A stretch of 64,000 nt of DNA from Leifsonia sp. AG29 (GCF_009765225.1 NZ_VMSF01000001.1:310001-374000), one strand, 5' to 3'. Counted from the stretch's first letter, positions 26,407 through 36,058 are shown. The notes: a model not told the origin generated them from the letters alone. Translations and numbers: made by a program.

Positions 26407-27108
26407 TCAGAAGACCGGGCTCTCGTCGATCTCGGCGTCGCTGCGCCGGTAGTCGGACAGGAACTGCTCCCGTGCCGGTTCGAAGAACGCGTGGACAAGG
26501 TCTCCCGCCGTGTCGCCGTCGCGCTCCTTGACCGCGGCGACGATCGCCGCGATGCGCTCGGCGATGTCGTCCGTCCCGAAGGGCGACTGCCAGGCTCCGA
26601 CGTACCGGAGCAGCTGCGGCCCGAGTCCGTCCGCGACCGCGAGCAGGGGCTCGTTCCCGGCGGCGCGGGCGAGCTCGAGGAAGAACGCGTTGAGGGCACG
26701 CCCGAGCGCGGGACGGTCGCCGGCCTTGGCCGCCTTGCGCACCTCCCGCTGTGTCTTGTCGAGACGCGAGACGACCGGATTGTCGATCGTGGGAACGGCC
26801 GTACGCGTCGCGTACTCGAACAGCAATCCGGAGGTGTACACCGCCTCGTCGAGCGCGCGGAGGTCGATGGGCGCGACCCGCGTGTAGCGATTGGGCGCCA
26901 TCTCGACGAGGCCGATGTCCGCGAGCTTCATCAGGGCTTCGCGGATCGGGGTGCGGGAGACGCCCAGCCAGGCCGTGAGCTTCTCGTCGAGGAGGCTCTC
27001 GCCGGGCTCCAGCGTGCCGTCGAGGATGCCGTCGTAGAGACGGTTGTAGACGACATCGCGCAGCAGCTGGCGTTCGACCGGCGCGCTGTCCTTCACGGGG
27101 AGCGGCAT
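26407..27108 (-). CDS. GntR-family (FadR-like) regulator, second of a tandem pair
   Basis: A 233-residue regulator with an N-terminal GntR winged helix (VVYNRLYDGILDGTLEPGESL, WLGVSRTPIREALMKLADIGLV) and a helical FCD-type C-terminal domain whose metal-ligand His residues are not obvious. It follows the related gene at 27108-27788 with a one-base stop/start overlap, so the two arose probably by tandem duplication and are made together, perhaps as heterodimers. Ligand unknown. Confidence 0.88.
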   Translation of the reverse strand: MPLPVKDSAPVERQLLRDVVYNRLYDGILDGTLEPGESLLDEKLTAWLGVSRTPIREALMKLADIGLVEMAPNRYTRVAPIDLRALDEAVYTSGLLFEYATRTAVPTIDNPVVSRLDKTQREVRKAAKAGDRPALGRALNAFFLELARAAGNEPLLAVADGLGPQLLRYVGAWQSPFGTDDIAERIAAIVAAVKERDGDTAGDLVHAFFEPAREQFLSDYRRSDAEIDESPVF

Positions 27109-27788
27109 CAGCCGTCCTTCCTCTCGAGTTCGGCGAATTCGGCTGCGACGGTGAGCAGCCCCTTCTCCCAATAATCGCCCATCGCGCGAGCGGCCTTGTC
27201 GCTCTTGCCCGCCGCGGCGGCCTGGGCCGTGGCCCGGAGGTGCGGTGCGGCCTTCTCGAAGGGCACGTTCGACGGCGCCGCGACCAGAGCGCGACTGACC
27301 TCGGGGAGGTGCCGCTTGAGGAGGCGCGCCAGGGTGCGGTTGTCGAAGCGGCGGAGGAACACGGCGAGGAAGTTCTCGGTGACGAAGCGGTCGCGCTCGA
27401 TGCCGGCCAGCTCCTCCAGTTCGGGACGTTCGGAGAGGTCGCGGAGCGCCGCCCTGTCCTCGTCGGTGAGGAGGGGCGTCACGTCGCGCACGACCCCGCT
27501 GAACAGCGTGCCGACCGTCCGGATCAGCCCGCTCAGCCGTTCGGGGTCGATCGTCGTGACGCGGGTGCGCTTCTGCGGCAGGATCTCGACGAGCCCCATC
27601 GCCGCGAGCTGGTTGAGCGCCTCGCGGACAGGCGTGCGCGAGACGCCGACCCACTTCTCGATCTCGGCGTCGTAGAGCTGCTCGCCCGGGGTGAGATCCC
27701 CCTCCACGATGGCGTCGAGCAGGCGGATGAACACCTCGTCGCGGATGAGTCGGCGCGGGCTGACGGCCTCCGTGCTGGGTACAGGCAT
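27108..27788 (-). CDS. GntR-family (FadR-like) regulator, first of a tandem pair
   Basis: A 226-residue paralogue of the next gene: GntR domain with EVFIRLLDAIVEGDLTPGEQL and WVGVSRTPVREALNQLAAMGLVEILPQ, then a helical effector domain. The ATG at 27788 has no Shine-Dalgarno. A TAATAT box ends seven bases upstream, so translation may begin on a leaderless message. No enzyme or transporter gene is next to the pair, so the targets are elsewhere or are the pair itself. Confidence 0.88.
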   Translation of the reverse strand: MPVPSTEAVSPRRLIRDEVFIRLLDAIVEGDLTPGEQLYDAEIEKWVGVSRTPVREALNQLAAMGLVEILPQKRTRVTTIDPERLSGLIRTVGTLFSGVVRDVTPLLTDEDRAALRDLSERPELEELAGIERDRFVTENFLAVFLRRFDNRTLARLLKRHLPEVSRALVAAPSNVPFEKAAPHLRATAQAAAAGKSDKAARAMGDYWEKGLLTVAAEFAELERKDG

Positions 27789-27794
27789 ACATGA

Positions 27795-27800
27795 ATATTA
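27795..27800 (-). promoter_or_regulatory. -10 box (TAATAT) placing the transcription start at the GntR start codon
   Basis: TAATAT is one base from consensus and its last base lies seven bases before the A of the ATG at 27788, which implies a leaderless transcript. The -35 region (CCTCGC at the 17-base distance) is poor. The box lies inside the near-palindrome ATGTAATATTCAT, a plausible autoregulatory GntR site. Confidence 0.5.
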
Positions 27801-27868
27801 CATCCACGCGAACGCATGCGAGGTGCACCTGCACAGCGTGCCGGGTGGTGCGGGCGAGCCGTGGAGGG

Positions 27869-28255
27869 TCAGAACCGCTGGCCGAGCGCCTTCGCCTTGA
27901 GGGCGTCGAACTCCCCTTGGCTGATGGTGCCCTGGTCGAGCAGCGTCTGGGCCTGCGCGATGTCAGCCGCCGGCGTGCTCGACGGGGTGAACGTGCGGTA
28001 GTAGTCGTCGTTCTCCGGAACCGTCTGGCGCTGACGCGCGGTGCGTTCGGCCATCCCGCGCCCGCGGGCGATCAGGTACACGAGCGCGGTTAGGAACGGT
28101 ACGAAGACGAGGAAGATCACCCACAGCGCCTTCCACCAGCCGTTCAGCTTCTCATCCCGGAACAGGTCCACCAGGATCGTGAACAGCACCATCAGGTACG
28201 CGACGAAGACGAACGCCTCGAAGAGGATCCAAAAGAAGCCCCAGAAACCGTTCAC
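27869..28255 (-). CDS. membrane protein with PLDc_N and SHOCT domains
   Basis: A 128-residue protein with two membrane helices (FWGFFWILFEAFVFVAYLMV and ALWVIFLVFVPFLTALVYLI), a PLD-nuclease N-terminal type domain, and a C-terminal SHOCT helix pair (LLDQGTISQGEFDALKAKAL). I take the GTG at 28255 because GAGGGAGG lies just upstream; an in-frame start nine codons earlier has none. Such proteins are common in actinobacteria; function unknown. Confidence 0.85.
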   Translation of the reverse strand: MNGFWGFFWILFEAFVFVAYLMVLFTILVDLFRDEKLNGWWKALWVIFLVFVPFLTALVYLIARGRGMAERTARQRQTVPENDDYYRTFTPSSTPAADIAQAQTLLDQGTISQGEFDALKAKALGQRF

Positions 28256-28502
28256 GGTGAAACCTCCCTCTCGATGGGGCACACGGTAGCGCCGCCCGTG
28301 CCGGGTTGGCTAGAAGCAATGAAGGGGCGCGTGCGGCTGGGCCTGCGGGAGGTCGCAGTCGGGCCGGCAAGCGCGTTCGATCGGATCCGCGGGCGTGGAA
28401 TGCGGCCCCGGGGAGTGTTCACGCACTGGCCGAAAGGCGCACCGGACGTACTATGGCGGCACGCGGCGCGACGCCGGGGGCGGCACCGAGCGAGGAGGCA
28501 CG

Positions 28503-29357
28503 GTGGGACGAGAGACGTACTGGACGGAACAGCCGGACGAGCTGTTGCACGCGGGCAAGAAGTTCACCCTGGCGGGTCACGACACGGCAGCGACACCCGG
28601 ATTCGCCGGGGACAAGGCCGCGGGCGAGAAAGCGCTGGCGGACGGCGGCGCGATCCTCGCGGAACTGCAGTCCCGGTTGTATGCGGCCGGTCCGACCGGA
28701 GAGCGACGGTCGGTGCTGCTCGTACTGCAGGGCATGGACACCTCCGGCAAGGGCGGCATCGTCACGCACGTGATCGGGCAGATGAACCCGGGAGGCGTCA
28801 GTTACTACGGGTTCAAGGCGCCGACGTCGGAGGAGCTCGGCCACGACTTCCTCTGGCGCGTTCACCGGCGCCTCCCCGGTGCCGGCCAGGTGGGTGTGTT
28901 CGACCGGTCGCACTACGAGGACGTGCTGATCGCGCGCGTCCGGCAGCTCGCGCTCCCGGAGGAGATCGATCGCCGGTACCGCGCGATCAACGACTTCGAG
29001 CGGAACATCACGGAATCCGGCACGCGGATCGTGAAGGTCATGCTGCACCTCGGGAAGGAGCAGCAGAAGACGCGCCTCCTGGACCGGCTCGACCGGCCCG
29101 AGAAGCACTGGAAGTTCCACTCGGCCGACGTGGATGAGCGTCTCCTCTGGGATCACTACCAGGAGGCCTACCAGCTGATGATCGAGCACACCTCCACCTC
29201 GTTCGCGCCCTGGTACGTCGTGCCCGCGGATCACAAGTGGTATGCGCGCCTGGCGGTGCAGCACCTCCTCATCGCCGCCCTGGAGGCGCTGGGCCTCGAG
29301 TGGCCCACGGCCGATTATGACGTGGACATCGAGCGGAAGAAGCTCTCAGCGACGTGA
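28503..29357 (+). CDS. polyphosphate kinase 2 family protein
   Basis: A 284-residue P-loop kinase that transfers phosphate between polyphosphate and nucleotides. Walker A is GMDTSGKGG (77-85), Walker B is VFDRSHYEDVL and the lid region holds the Arg-rich stretch KTRLLDRLDRPEKHWKF. The length and the single domain fit PPK2 class I or III; class cannot be fixed by eye. The GTG at 28503 follows GAGGAGG. TACTAT at 28449-28454 could be its -10 box. Confidence 0.92.
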   Translation: MGRETYWTEQPDELLHAGKKFTLAGHDTAATPGFAGDKAAGEKALADGGAILAELQSRLYAAGPTGERRSVLLVLQGMDTSGKGGIVTHVIGQMNPGGVSYYGFKAPTSEELGHDFLWRVHRRLPGAGQVGVFDRSHYEDVLIARVRQLALPEEIDRRYRAINDFERNITESGTRIVKVMLHLGKEQQKTRLLDRLDRPEKHWKFHSADVDERLLWDHYQEAYQLMIEHTSTSFAPWYVVPADHKWYARLAVQHLLIAALEALGLEWPTADYDVDIERKKLSAT

Positions 29358-29373
29358 GCGGGGGAGGGACGGA

Positions 29374-30648
29374 TCAGCCGAACGCCTCGACGATCGGCCG
29401 GAACTTCATGGTCGTCTCGGCGAGTTCGCGTTCCGGGTCCGAGTCGGCGACGATTCCGGCGCCGGCGTAGGCGGTGAGGCCGCCGTCCGGGGCGACCTGA
29501 GCGCACCGCAGGGCGATGGCCCACTCGCCGTCGCCGTCTCCGCCGACCCAGCCGACCGGTCCGGCGTAGCGGCCGCGGTCGAACGGCTCGAGCTCGTGGA
29601 TGAGCTCGATCGCCTCGCTCCGCGGGGTGCCAGCGACGGCCGCTGTCGGGTGGAGCGCATCGGCGAGGTCGAGCGAGCTGGCGCCGTCGCTCAGGGTGCC
29701 GGCGACGTCGGTGGCGAGGTGCCAGAGGTTCGGGAGCTTGAGGGTGAACGGCAGGTCGCTCGCGGCGAGGTCGGCGCTGTGCGGGCGGAGCGCGTCGATG
29801 ACGCTCGCGACGGCGAAGCGGTGCTCGTCCTGGTCCTTGGTGCTCGTGGCGAGCGCGATGGCCGCATCGCGATCGGAGGCGGCGTCGCGGCCGCGCGAGA
29901 TCGTGCCGGCGAGAACTCGTGCGGTGACCGTCCCGTGGTGGACGCGGACGAGGGTCTCCGGGGAGGACCCGACGAGGCCGTCGACGGCGAACGTCCAGCA
30001 GTCGGGATAGCCGAGGCCGAGCTCGACGAGTGCCCGCCGGAGGTCGGACTCCTGGGGGAGGTGCGCCTTGAGGTCTCGCGCGAGCACCACCTTCGAGAGG
30101 TCGTGTTCGCGGATCTTCTCGACCGCCTGAGCGACTGCCTGCTGGTAGCCCTCCTTGCCGAGCGTCCCCGGGAGGAGCGTCAGCCGGTACTCGTCGCCGA
30201 GTGGCGTCGTGCGGGGGCGGGCTTCGCATCGGTCGGTGAGGGGAGGGTCGCCCGCCCGGTGGATGCGCGTGATCCAGGTGCGCGTTCCGCGGCGCCCGAT
30301 GACGACTTCGGGGACGATGAGCGTGCTGACGGCGTCGCTGTCGTCGGCGAACGCGAAGGTGCCGAAGGCGATGAGCCCGGTGCCGGGCGTGCGCACCGCG
30401 TCGTCGACGTGGGCGGCGGCGGCGAGTTCGCGCCACGTGGCGGATGCCTCGGCGATGCGGTCCGGGCCGCGGAACTCGAGCCGGAGAGCCTCGCCGATGC
30501 CGGCCATCCCGTCGCCTTTGCGCTGCCAGAGGAGGGGCGTGCGCGAGTCGAGGTAGGGGATGAGGCTGCGGAGGTCGTCCAGCGGTGTCGTCGCGACCTG
30601 GAGGACCGTCTGCGCGGCCGCCCGTCGGGTGGTCGGAACGGTTGTCAC
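29374..30648 (-). CDS. menF: isochorismate synthase
   Basis: A 424-residue chorismate-binding enzyme converting chorismate to isochorismate, the entry to menaquinone (or siderophore) synthesis. Motifs: KVVLARDL, VGSSPETLVR, RVLAGTISRGRD, HPTAAVAGTPR and GPVGWVGGDGDGEWAIALRCA. No siderophore genes are near, while menG and a polyprenyl synthase are directly divergent, so a menaquinone role is likely. It starts with GTG. Confidence 0.92.
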   Translation of the reverse strand: MTTVPTTRRAAAQTVLQVATTPLDDLRSLIPYLDSRTPLLWQRKGDGMAGIGEALRLEFRGPDRIAEASATWRELAAAAHVDDAVRTPGTGLIAFGTFAFADDSDAVSTLIVPEVVIGRRGTRTWITRIHRAGDPPLTDRCEARPRTTPLGDEYRLTLLPGTLGKEGYQQAVAQAVEKIREHDLSKVVLARDLKAHLPQESDLRRALVELGLGYPDCWTFAVDGLVGSSPETLVRVHHGTVTARVLAGTISRGRDAASDRDAAIALATSTKDQDEHRFAVASVIDALRPHSADLAASDLPFTLKLPNLWHLATDVAGTLSDGASSLDLADALHPTAAVAGTPRSEAIELIHELEPFDRGRYAGPVGWVGGDGDGEWAIALRCAQVAPDGGLTAYAGAGIVADSDPERELAETTMKFRPIVEAFG

Positions 30649-30783
30649 AGGCTCAGCCTACGCCCGGCTCCCTGTGCGCCTGTTGCGGGGTGGCTGGGGG
30701 CATGATGTGCGCGCGGGGGCGGTCCGCGGGGGCGGCTCGGACGCGGAAATGCACGGGTGTGCGCCGCAGCCTAAGCTGGTGGG

Positions 30784-31962
30784 GTGAGTAAGGCCGACCT
30801 CAGCAAGCAGCCCGCCCAGGTCGCCGCGATGTTCGACGAGGTGTCGACCCACTACGACCGGACCAACACCGTCCTTTCGATGGGGAACGCGGCCCTCTGG
30901 CGCGTGGCCACCACGCGAGCGGTCGCCCCGGCGCCCGGCGAACGGATCCTCGACGTGGCGGCCGGCACCGGCACCTCGAGCGCATCCCTCGCGCGCAACG
31001 GTGCGAGCGTCGTCGCGGCTGACTTCTCGGCCGGGATGATCGAGGTCGGGCGCGAACGCCAGGCCGGGAACCCGTACGTCTCCTTCGTGCAGGCGGATGC
31101 GACGGCGCTGCCCTTCCCGGACGACTCGTTCGACGCGGTGACCATCTCGTTCGGCCTGCGCAACATCGTCGACCCGCGTGCGGCGCTCGCCGAGTTCTTC
31201 CGCGTGACCAAGCCCGGCGGGAGGGTCGTCATCTGCGAGTTCTCGCGGCCTCCGCTCGGCCCCATCCGGGCCGGGTACAACGCGTACCTCCGGTATGGGA
31301 TGCCCGTTCTCGCCAAGGCCGCGAGCTCGAACCCTGCCGCGTACGAATACCTCATGGAGTCGATCCAGGCGTGGCCGAGCCAGCCCGAGCTGGCGGCCTG
31401 GCTGCGGGAGGCGGGCTTCGATCGCGTGGCGTACCGCAACCTCACCGCGGGCATCGTGGCGCTGCACCGCGGGTGGAAACCGCTCGCTGTGTCATCGGCG
31501 GCGCCGACTGCTGTGAAGTCGAATGCTGCGACACAGACCGCTGCCCAGGGGGACGCAGCGAGTCCGACGGCCGCCAAGCCGGCTGCGGCCAAGCCGGCTC
31601 CTGCCGAGCCGACTCCTGCCAAGCCTGCTGCGGAGTCCCCCGCTGCGAAGTCGACCGCTGCGAAGTCGCCCGCTGCGAAGTCGACGGCTGCGAAGTCGCC
31701 CGCTGCGAAGTCGACGGCTGCCAAGTCTGCTGCTGCGAAGTCGACGGCTGCCAAGTCGGCTGCCGCGAAGCCGACCGCGGACAAGCCGGCTGCCGCGAAG
31801 TCGACCGCTGCCAAGCCGGCCGCAGCGAAGTCGAGTGGCACCAAGCCGCGCACCCGCACCTCCACCGGTTCCGCATCCGGCACCGGCACTGCGAAACCGA
31901 CCGAATCCGATCGGCCGGCGCGCTCCGAAGACCCATCGTCCATCCCACCTGAGGGGGAGTAG
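30784..31962 (+). CDS. menG: demethylmenaquinone methyltransferase with a long Ala/Lys-repeat tail
   Basis: Residues 1-238 form a complete UbiE/MenG methyltransferase (SAM motif LDVAAGTGTSSASLA; motif FDAVTISFGLRNIVD; KPGGRVVICEFSRPP) that makes menaquinone from its demethyl precursor. Residues 239-392 are a low-complexity extension built of AAKS, AAKP and TAAK units, resembling histone-H1-like tails. At DNA level the tail is a tandem array of roughly 15-bp units (about 31640-31830). The stop overlaps the start of the polyprenyl synthase gene by one base. The tail is not part of the standard enzyme; its role is unknown and its length may vary between strains. Confidence 0.93.
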   Translation: MSKADLSKQPAQVAAMFDEVSTHYDRTNTVLSMGNAALWRVATTRAVAPAPGERILDVAAGTGTSSASLARNGASVVAADFSAGMIEVGRERQAGNPYVSFVQADATALPFPDDSFDAVTISFGLRNIVDPRAALAEFFRVTKPGGRVVICEFSRPPLGPIRAGYNAYLRYGMPVLAKAASSNPAAYEYLMESIQAWPSQPELAAWLREAGFDRVAYRNLTAGIVALHRGWKPLAVSSAAPTAVKSNAATQTAAQGDAASPTAAKPAAAKPAPAEPTPAKPAAESPAAKSTAAKSPAAKSTAAKSPAAKSTAAKSAAAKSTAAKSAAAKPTADKPAAAKSTAAKPAAAKSSGTKPRTRTSTGSASGTGTAKPTESDRPARSEDPSSIPPEGE

Positions 31963-33041
31963 TGGCCCGAAGCGTTCCGGTCGTCCGGCGCCCGCCGTCG
32001 CTGACCAGTCAGCTCGGCCTCACCGAGCGGATCTTCGCGCGCGGGGAGGACCGAGAGCTCGCGAACGCCGTCGACGCCGGCCTCGCCCAGGTCGAGGAGG
32101 GCCTGCACCGCGAGATGCAGTTCGCTGACAACCTCGCCGACGTGACCGCGCGCTATCTGCTCGAGGCGGGAGGCAAGCGGGTCCGGCCGATGCTGACGCT
32201 GCTCGCCGCCCAGCTCGGTGACGGCAACCTCGCCGGGGTGATCCGCGCCGCCGAAGCGGTCGAGATCACGCACCTCGCGTCGCTCTACCACGACGACGTC
32301 ATGGACGACTCCCAGATGCGGCGCGGCGTGCCGAGCGCCCAGTCGGTGTGGGGTAACTCTGTCGCCGTGCTCACCGGCGACCTGCTCTTCGCGCGCGCGA
32401 GCAAGCTCGTCTCGACCCTCGGGGAGCGCGCCATCCAGCTCCAGGCCGACACCTTCGAGCGACTCTGCCTGGGACAGCTCCACGAGACGATCGGACCGGA
32501 GGACGGCGAGGACCCGATCGAGCACTACATCCGGGTGCTCGAGGACAAGACCGGCTCGCTCATCGCCGTCGCCGCGCAGATGGGCATCGTCTTCTCGAAC
32601 GCTCCCGAGAGCTACGAGCAGCCCGTGGTGGTCTTCGGGGAGAAGATCGGGGTCGCCTTCCAGATCATCGACGACGTGATCGACCTCTCCGCGCAGGGCG
32701 TGAAAGAGACCGGCAAGACCCCCGGCAACGACTTGCGCGCCGGCGTGGCGACGCTGCCCGTGCTGCGTCTGCGTCAGCTTGCCGAGACGGACGCCGCGGC
32801 GGCCGCGCTGCTGGAACGGCTGGAGCGCGACGTGATCGGTACCGCCGAGGAGGGCGAGATCACCCCGGAGGCCACGGCCGCCATCGCAGCTCTCCGCGAC
32901 CACCCGGTGACCGCGGATACGCTGGCCGAGGCGCACCGCTGGGCGCGGGAAGCGGTCGAGGCGCTCGACGCCCTGCCCGACGGCCCGGTGAAGAAGGCCC
33001 TCATCCGCTTCGCGGACACGATCGTCGAACGTTCGAGCTGA
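31962..33041 (+). CDS. polyprenyl diphosphate synthase (trans-isoprenyl, menaquinone side chain)
   Basis: A 359-residue prenyltransferase with the first aspartate-rich motif DDVMD at 111-115 and the second as DDVID near residue 230, plus GGKRVRPML. It would build the long isoprenoid chain attached to menaquinone, which fits its coupling to menG and the divergent menF. The GTG start shares one base with the menG stop codon. Confidence 0.94.
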   Translation: MARSVPVVRRPPSLTSQLGLTERIFARGEDRELANAVDAGLAQVEEGLHREMQFADNLADVTARYLLEAGGKRVRPMLTLLAAQLGDGNLAGVIRAAEAVEITHLASLYHDDVMDDSQMRRGVPSAQSVWGNSVAVLTGDLLFARASKLVSTLGERAIQLQADTFERLCLGQLHETIGPEDGEDPIEHYIRVLEDKTGSLIAVAAQMGIVFSNAPESYEQPVVVFGEKIGVAFQIIDDVIDLSAQGVKETGKTPGNDLRAGVATLPVLRLRQLAETDAAAAALLERLERDVIGTAEEGEITPEATAAIAALRDHPVTADTLAEAHRWAREAVEALDALPDGPVKKALIRFADTIVERSS

Positions 33042-33059
33042 GCGAGAAGGAAGCTTCGC

Positions 33060-34430
33060 ATGACCAAACTCCGACTGGCCATCGTCGGCGCCGGCCCGGC
33101 CGGCATCTACGCCGCCGACATCCTCCTGCGCGCGGAGCGGAACTTCGACGTGTCGATCGACCTGTTCGAGCAGCTTCCCGCGCCGTACGGCCTGGTCCGT
33201 TACGGTGTCGCCCCCGACCACCCGCGCATCAAGGGCATCATCGGCGCCCTGCGCGAGGTGCTCGATCGCGGCGACATCCGTATTTTCGGCAATGTGGAGT
33301 ACGGCCGCGACATCACGCTCGAAGACCTGAAGCACCACTACAACGCCGTCATCTTCGCCACGGGTGCCGTGCGCGACGCCGCCCTCGAGATCCCCGGCAT
33401 GCACCTCAACGGCTCCTACGGGGCGGCCGACTTCGTGAGCTGGTACGACGGTCACCCGGACGTCCCCCGCACGTGGCCGCTCGAAGCGAAGTCGGTCGCG
33501 GTCATCGGGAACGGCAACGTGGCGCTCGACGTCTCGCGGATCCTCGCCAAGCACGCCGACGACCTCCTGCCGACCGAGATCCCCGACAACGTCTACGAGA
33601 TCCTCAAGGACTCGCCGGTCACCGACGTCCACGTGTTCGGCCGTCGCGGGCCCGCGCAGGTGAAGTTCACGCCGCTCGAGCTGCGCGAGCTGGGTGAGCT
33701 GCGCGACGTCGACATGATCCTGTACGACGAGGACTTCGACTACGACGAGCAGTCCCGCTCTGCCGTCGCCAGCAACAAGCAGGTCATGGTGATCGACCGT
33801 GTGCTGCAGTCGTGGCGCCAGCGTGAGGTGGGCTCCGCGAGCCGTAGGCTGCACCTCCACTTCTATGCGAAGCCGCTCGAGGTCGTCGGTGACGAGCACG
33901 GCAACGTGGCCGCACTCCGCTACGAGCGCACCGCGCCGGACGGCGAGGGCGGTGTGCGCGGGACCGGCGAGATCCGCGAGGTCGAGATCCAGGCGCTGTA
34001 CCGCGCCGTCGGCTACTTCGGATCGCCCCTGCCCGACATCCCGTTCGACAAGCGGCACGGCGTCATCCCGAACCACGAGGGTCAGGTGCTGCGCAAGGGC
34101 GACAACGAGCGCATGTACGGCGTGTACGCCACGGGGTGGATCAAGCGCGGGCCGGTCGGACTCATCGGTCACACGAAGTCCGACGCCATGGAGACGATCA
34201 AGCATGTGATCAACGATCAGGGCAACTGGTGGTCGCCGGCAGACCCCTCCGAGGAATCGGTGGAGAGGCTGCTCCGCGAGCGGGGTGTGGAGTACACGAA
34301 CCTCGACGGCTGGCACAACCTCGACGCCCACGAGCAGGCGCTCGGCAGCGAGCGCGGCCGCGCACGGATCAAGGTCGTGCCGCGCGACGAGATGGTCCGC
34401 GTCTCCAACGGGGTGCCCGCCGTCGACTGA
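33060..34430 (+). CDS. fprA: ferredoxin/adrenodoxin-type NADP+ reductase
   Basis: A 456-residue FAD enzyme moving electrons between NADPH and ferredoxin. The FAD motif is IVGAGPAGIYAADILL; the adrenodoxin-reductase signatures PAPYGLVRYGVAPDHP and the NADP-binding VIGNGNVALDVSRIL follow; GWIKRGPVGLIGHTKSDA near residue 360 is family-specific. It lies 18 bases after the prenyl synthase gene and may belong to the same transcript. Confidence 0.95.
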   Translation: MTKLRLAIVGAGPAGIYAADILLRAERNFDVSIDLFEQLPAPYGLVRYGVAPDHPRIKGIIGALREVLDRGDIRIFGNVEYGRDITLEDLKHHYNAVIFATGAVRDAALEIPGMHLNGSYGAADFVSWYDGHPDVPRTWPLEAKSVAVIGNGNVALDVSRILAKHADDLLPTEIPDNVYEILKDSPVTDVHVFGRRGPAQVKFTPLELRELGELRDVDMILYDEDFDYDEQSRSAVASNKQVMVIDRVLQSWRQREVGSASRRLHLHFYAKPLEVVGDEHGNVAALRYERTAPDGEGGVRGTGEIREVEIQALYRAVGYFGSPLPDIPFDKRHGVIPNHEGQVLRKGDNERMYGVYATGWIKRGPVGLIGHTKSDAMETIKHVINDQGNWWSPADPSEESVERLLRERGVEYTNLDGWHNLDAHEQALGSERGRARIKVVPRDEMVRVSNGVPAVD

Positions 34431-34480
34431 CTGCGACGAGCCACTCGCGCCGGAGAGGCTCCCCCTGGCAGGCTGAAGGC

Positions 34481-35521
34481 GTGAGCAGCGCAGCGGAGTG
34501 GCGGCCCGACGTGCTCGGCGACCCGTTCGAGCAGCTCACGCTGCCGCTGGAGCCCGATGTCGAAGGCGACGTGGTCGCCACCCTCGTCCGTTACGCCGCC
34601 GCACCGCACCTGCACCTCCATCGGCCCGTCGCCTCCGGGATCGACGTGCTCTACGTGCACGGTTGGTCGGACTACTTCTTCCAGTCGCACCTCGCCCGCT
34701 TCTGGCACGATGCCGGCGCGCGATTCTTCGCACTCGACCTCCGCAAGTACGGCCGCAGCCTGAGACCGGGGCAGACGCCGGGGTTCGTCGACGATCTGGC
34801 GACCTACGACGAGGACATCGAGGCCGCTCTGGAGGCGATGGGTCACGGCGCGAACGGACGCGACCATCAGCGCTCCCTCGTGCTCCTCGGCCACTCGACG
34901 GGCGGCCTCACGCTGAGCCTCTGGGCGGCCCGGCACCCCGGCCGGGCCCGGGCTCTCATCCTGAACAGCCCGTGGCTCGAATTCCAGGCGCATTCCGCGG
35001 GCCGGTCGGCGCTCACCCCGTTCGTCGACCTGCAGGCCCGCATCGACCCGAAGGCGCCCATGCCGAACGTCGACCTGGGGTTCTACACGCGCACCGTCTC
35101 GAGGACACAGGACGGCGAGTGGGACTACGACCTCGCGTGGCGCCCGGCGCGCGGGTTCCCGGTGCATCCCGCGTGGCTGAGGGCCGTGCTCGTCGGGCAC
35201 ACGAGGGTGGCGGCCGGCCTCGAGATCGATGCGCCCGTGCTGACCCTCCTGTCGAAGCGGTCGACGCTGGTGCCGTACTGGTCGGAGGAGATGCGCCGGT
35301 CCGATTCCGTCCTCGTCGTGCGGGACATCGCGACCCAGGCGCTGCGTCTCGGCGACACCGTGACGATCGCGTGGATCGACGGCGCGCTGCACGACGTCTT
35401 CCTGTCCCCGGAGCCCGTCCGAGAGATCGCCTACCGGCGCATCGAGCGCTGGCTCAGCGGGTACGCGCCGGTCAGCGAAGGTTCACGAACTGGAGCGCGA
35501 CGTCCAGATCCGCGTTCTTGA
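34481..35521 (+). CDS. alpha/beta hydrolase (serine lipase/esterase-like)
   Basis: A 346-residue cytoplasmic hydrolase of the alpha/beta fold: oxyanion strand [10 protein letters not shown] (His60-Gly61), nucleophile Ser139 in [11 protein letters not shown], and a C-terminal His in [11 protein letters not shown]. It resembles the monoacylglycerol-lipase-like group. The GTG at 34481 is the most plausible start. Its last 50 bases overlap the convergent yajQ gene, an unusually long overlap; the C-terminal tail ([15 protein letters not shown]) is encoded by that overlap and looks non-conserved. Substrate unknown. Confidence 0.88.
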   Translation: MSSAAEWRPDVLGDPFEQLTLPLEPDVEGDVVATLVRYAAAPHLHLHRPVASGIDVLYVHGWSDYFFQSHLARFWHDAGARFFALDLRKYGRSLRPGQTPGFVDDLATYDEDIEAALEAMGHGANGRDHQRSLVLLGHSTGGLTLSLWAARHPGRARALILNSPWLEFQAHSAGRSALTPFVDLQARIDPKAPMPNVDLGFYTRTVSRTQDGEWDYDLAWRPARGFPVHPAWLRAVLVGHTRVAAGLEIDAPVLTLLSKRSTLVPYWSEEMRRSDSVLVVRDIATQALRLGDTVTIAWIDGALHDVFLSPEPVREIAYRRIERWLSGYAPVSEGSRTGARRPDPRS

Positions 35522-35960
35522 GCAGGGACATCGTCGCCTGGAGGTCGTCGCGGCTCTTCGAGCTCACGCGCAGCTCGTCACCCTGGATCTGCGCCTTCAC
35601 GCTCTTCGGCGCCTCGTCGCGGATGAGCTTGCTGATCTTCTTCGCGGCATCCTGCTCGATGCCGTTCTTGAGCCCGACCTCGACCCGGAACTCCTTGCCC
35701 GACGCGTAGGGCTTCCCCGCGTCGAGCGATTTGAGCGAAATGCCGCGCTTGACGAACTTCGACTCGAGAACGTCGAGGACCGCCTTCACGCGCTCCTCGG
35801 TGTTGGCCTTCAGGAGGATCTTCTCGCCGCTCCAGTCGACCTCCGCTCCGACGTTCTTGAAGTCGTAGCGCTGCTCCACCTCTTTGCGAGCCTGGTTGAC
35901 GGCGTTGTCCGCCTCCATCTTGTCGACCTTGCTGACCACGTCGAACGAGGAGTCTGCCAT
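35472..35960 (-). CDS. yajQ: YajQ-family nucleotide-binding protein
   Basis: A 162-residue protein with two ferredoxin-like domains: start [20 protein letters not shown], middle [19 protein letters not shown] and end [17 protein letters not shown], all diagnostic. Family members bind c-di-GMP or nucleic acid and are linked to temperature and virulence regulation; no role is visible from context. It overlaps the convergent hydrolase gene by 50 bases. Confidence 0.94.
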   Translation of the reverse strand: MADSSFDVVSKVDKMEADNAVNQARKEVEQRYDFKNVGAEVDWSGEKILLKANTEERVKAVLDVLESKFVKRGISLKSLDAGKPYASGKEFRVEVGLKNGIEQDAAKKISKLIRDEAPKSVKAQIQGDELRVSSKSRDDLQATMSLLKNADLDVALQFVNLR

Positions 35961-36058
35961 ATTCCCGATCCCTTCGATCTGCCGAACGACAAGTCTACCG
36001 ATCGGGCTGTCGCCGGGCAGACCCGACTCGGACGGTCCGGCCGTCCGGCCATCCCCGG

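Noticed and set aside
31498-31962. Frameshift at the end of menG creating the repeat tail
   Set aside because: The frame is continuous, the AAKS units keep phase, and the stop overlaps the next start codon exactly, so the tail appears genuinely encoded.
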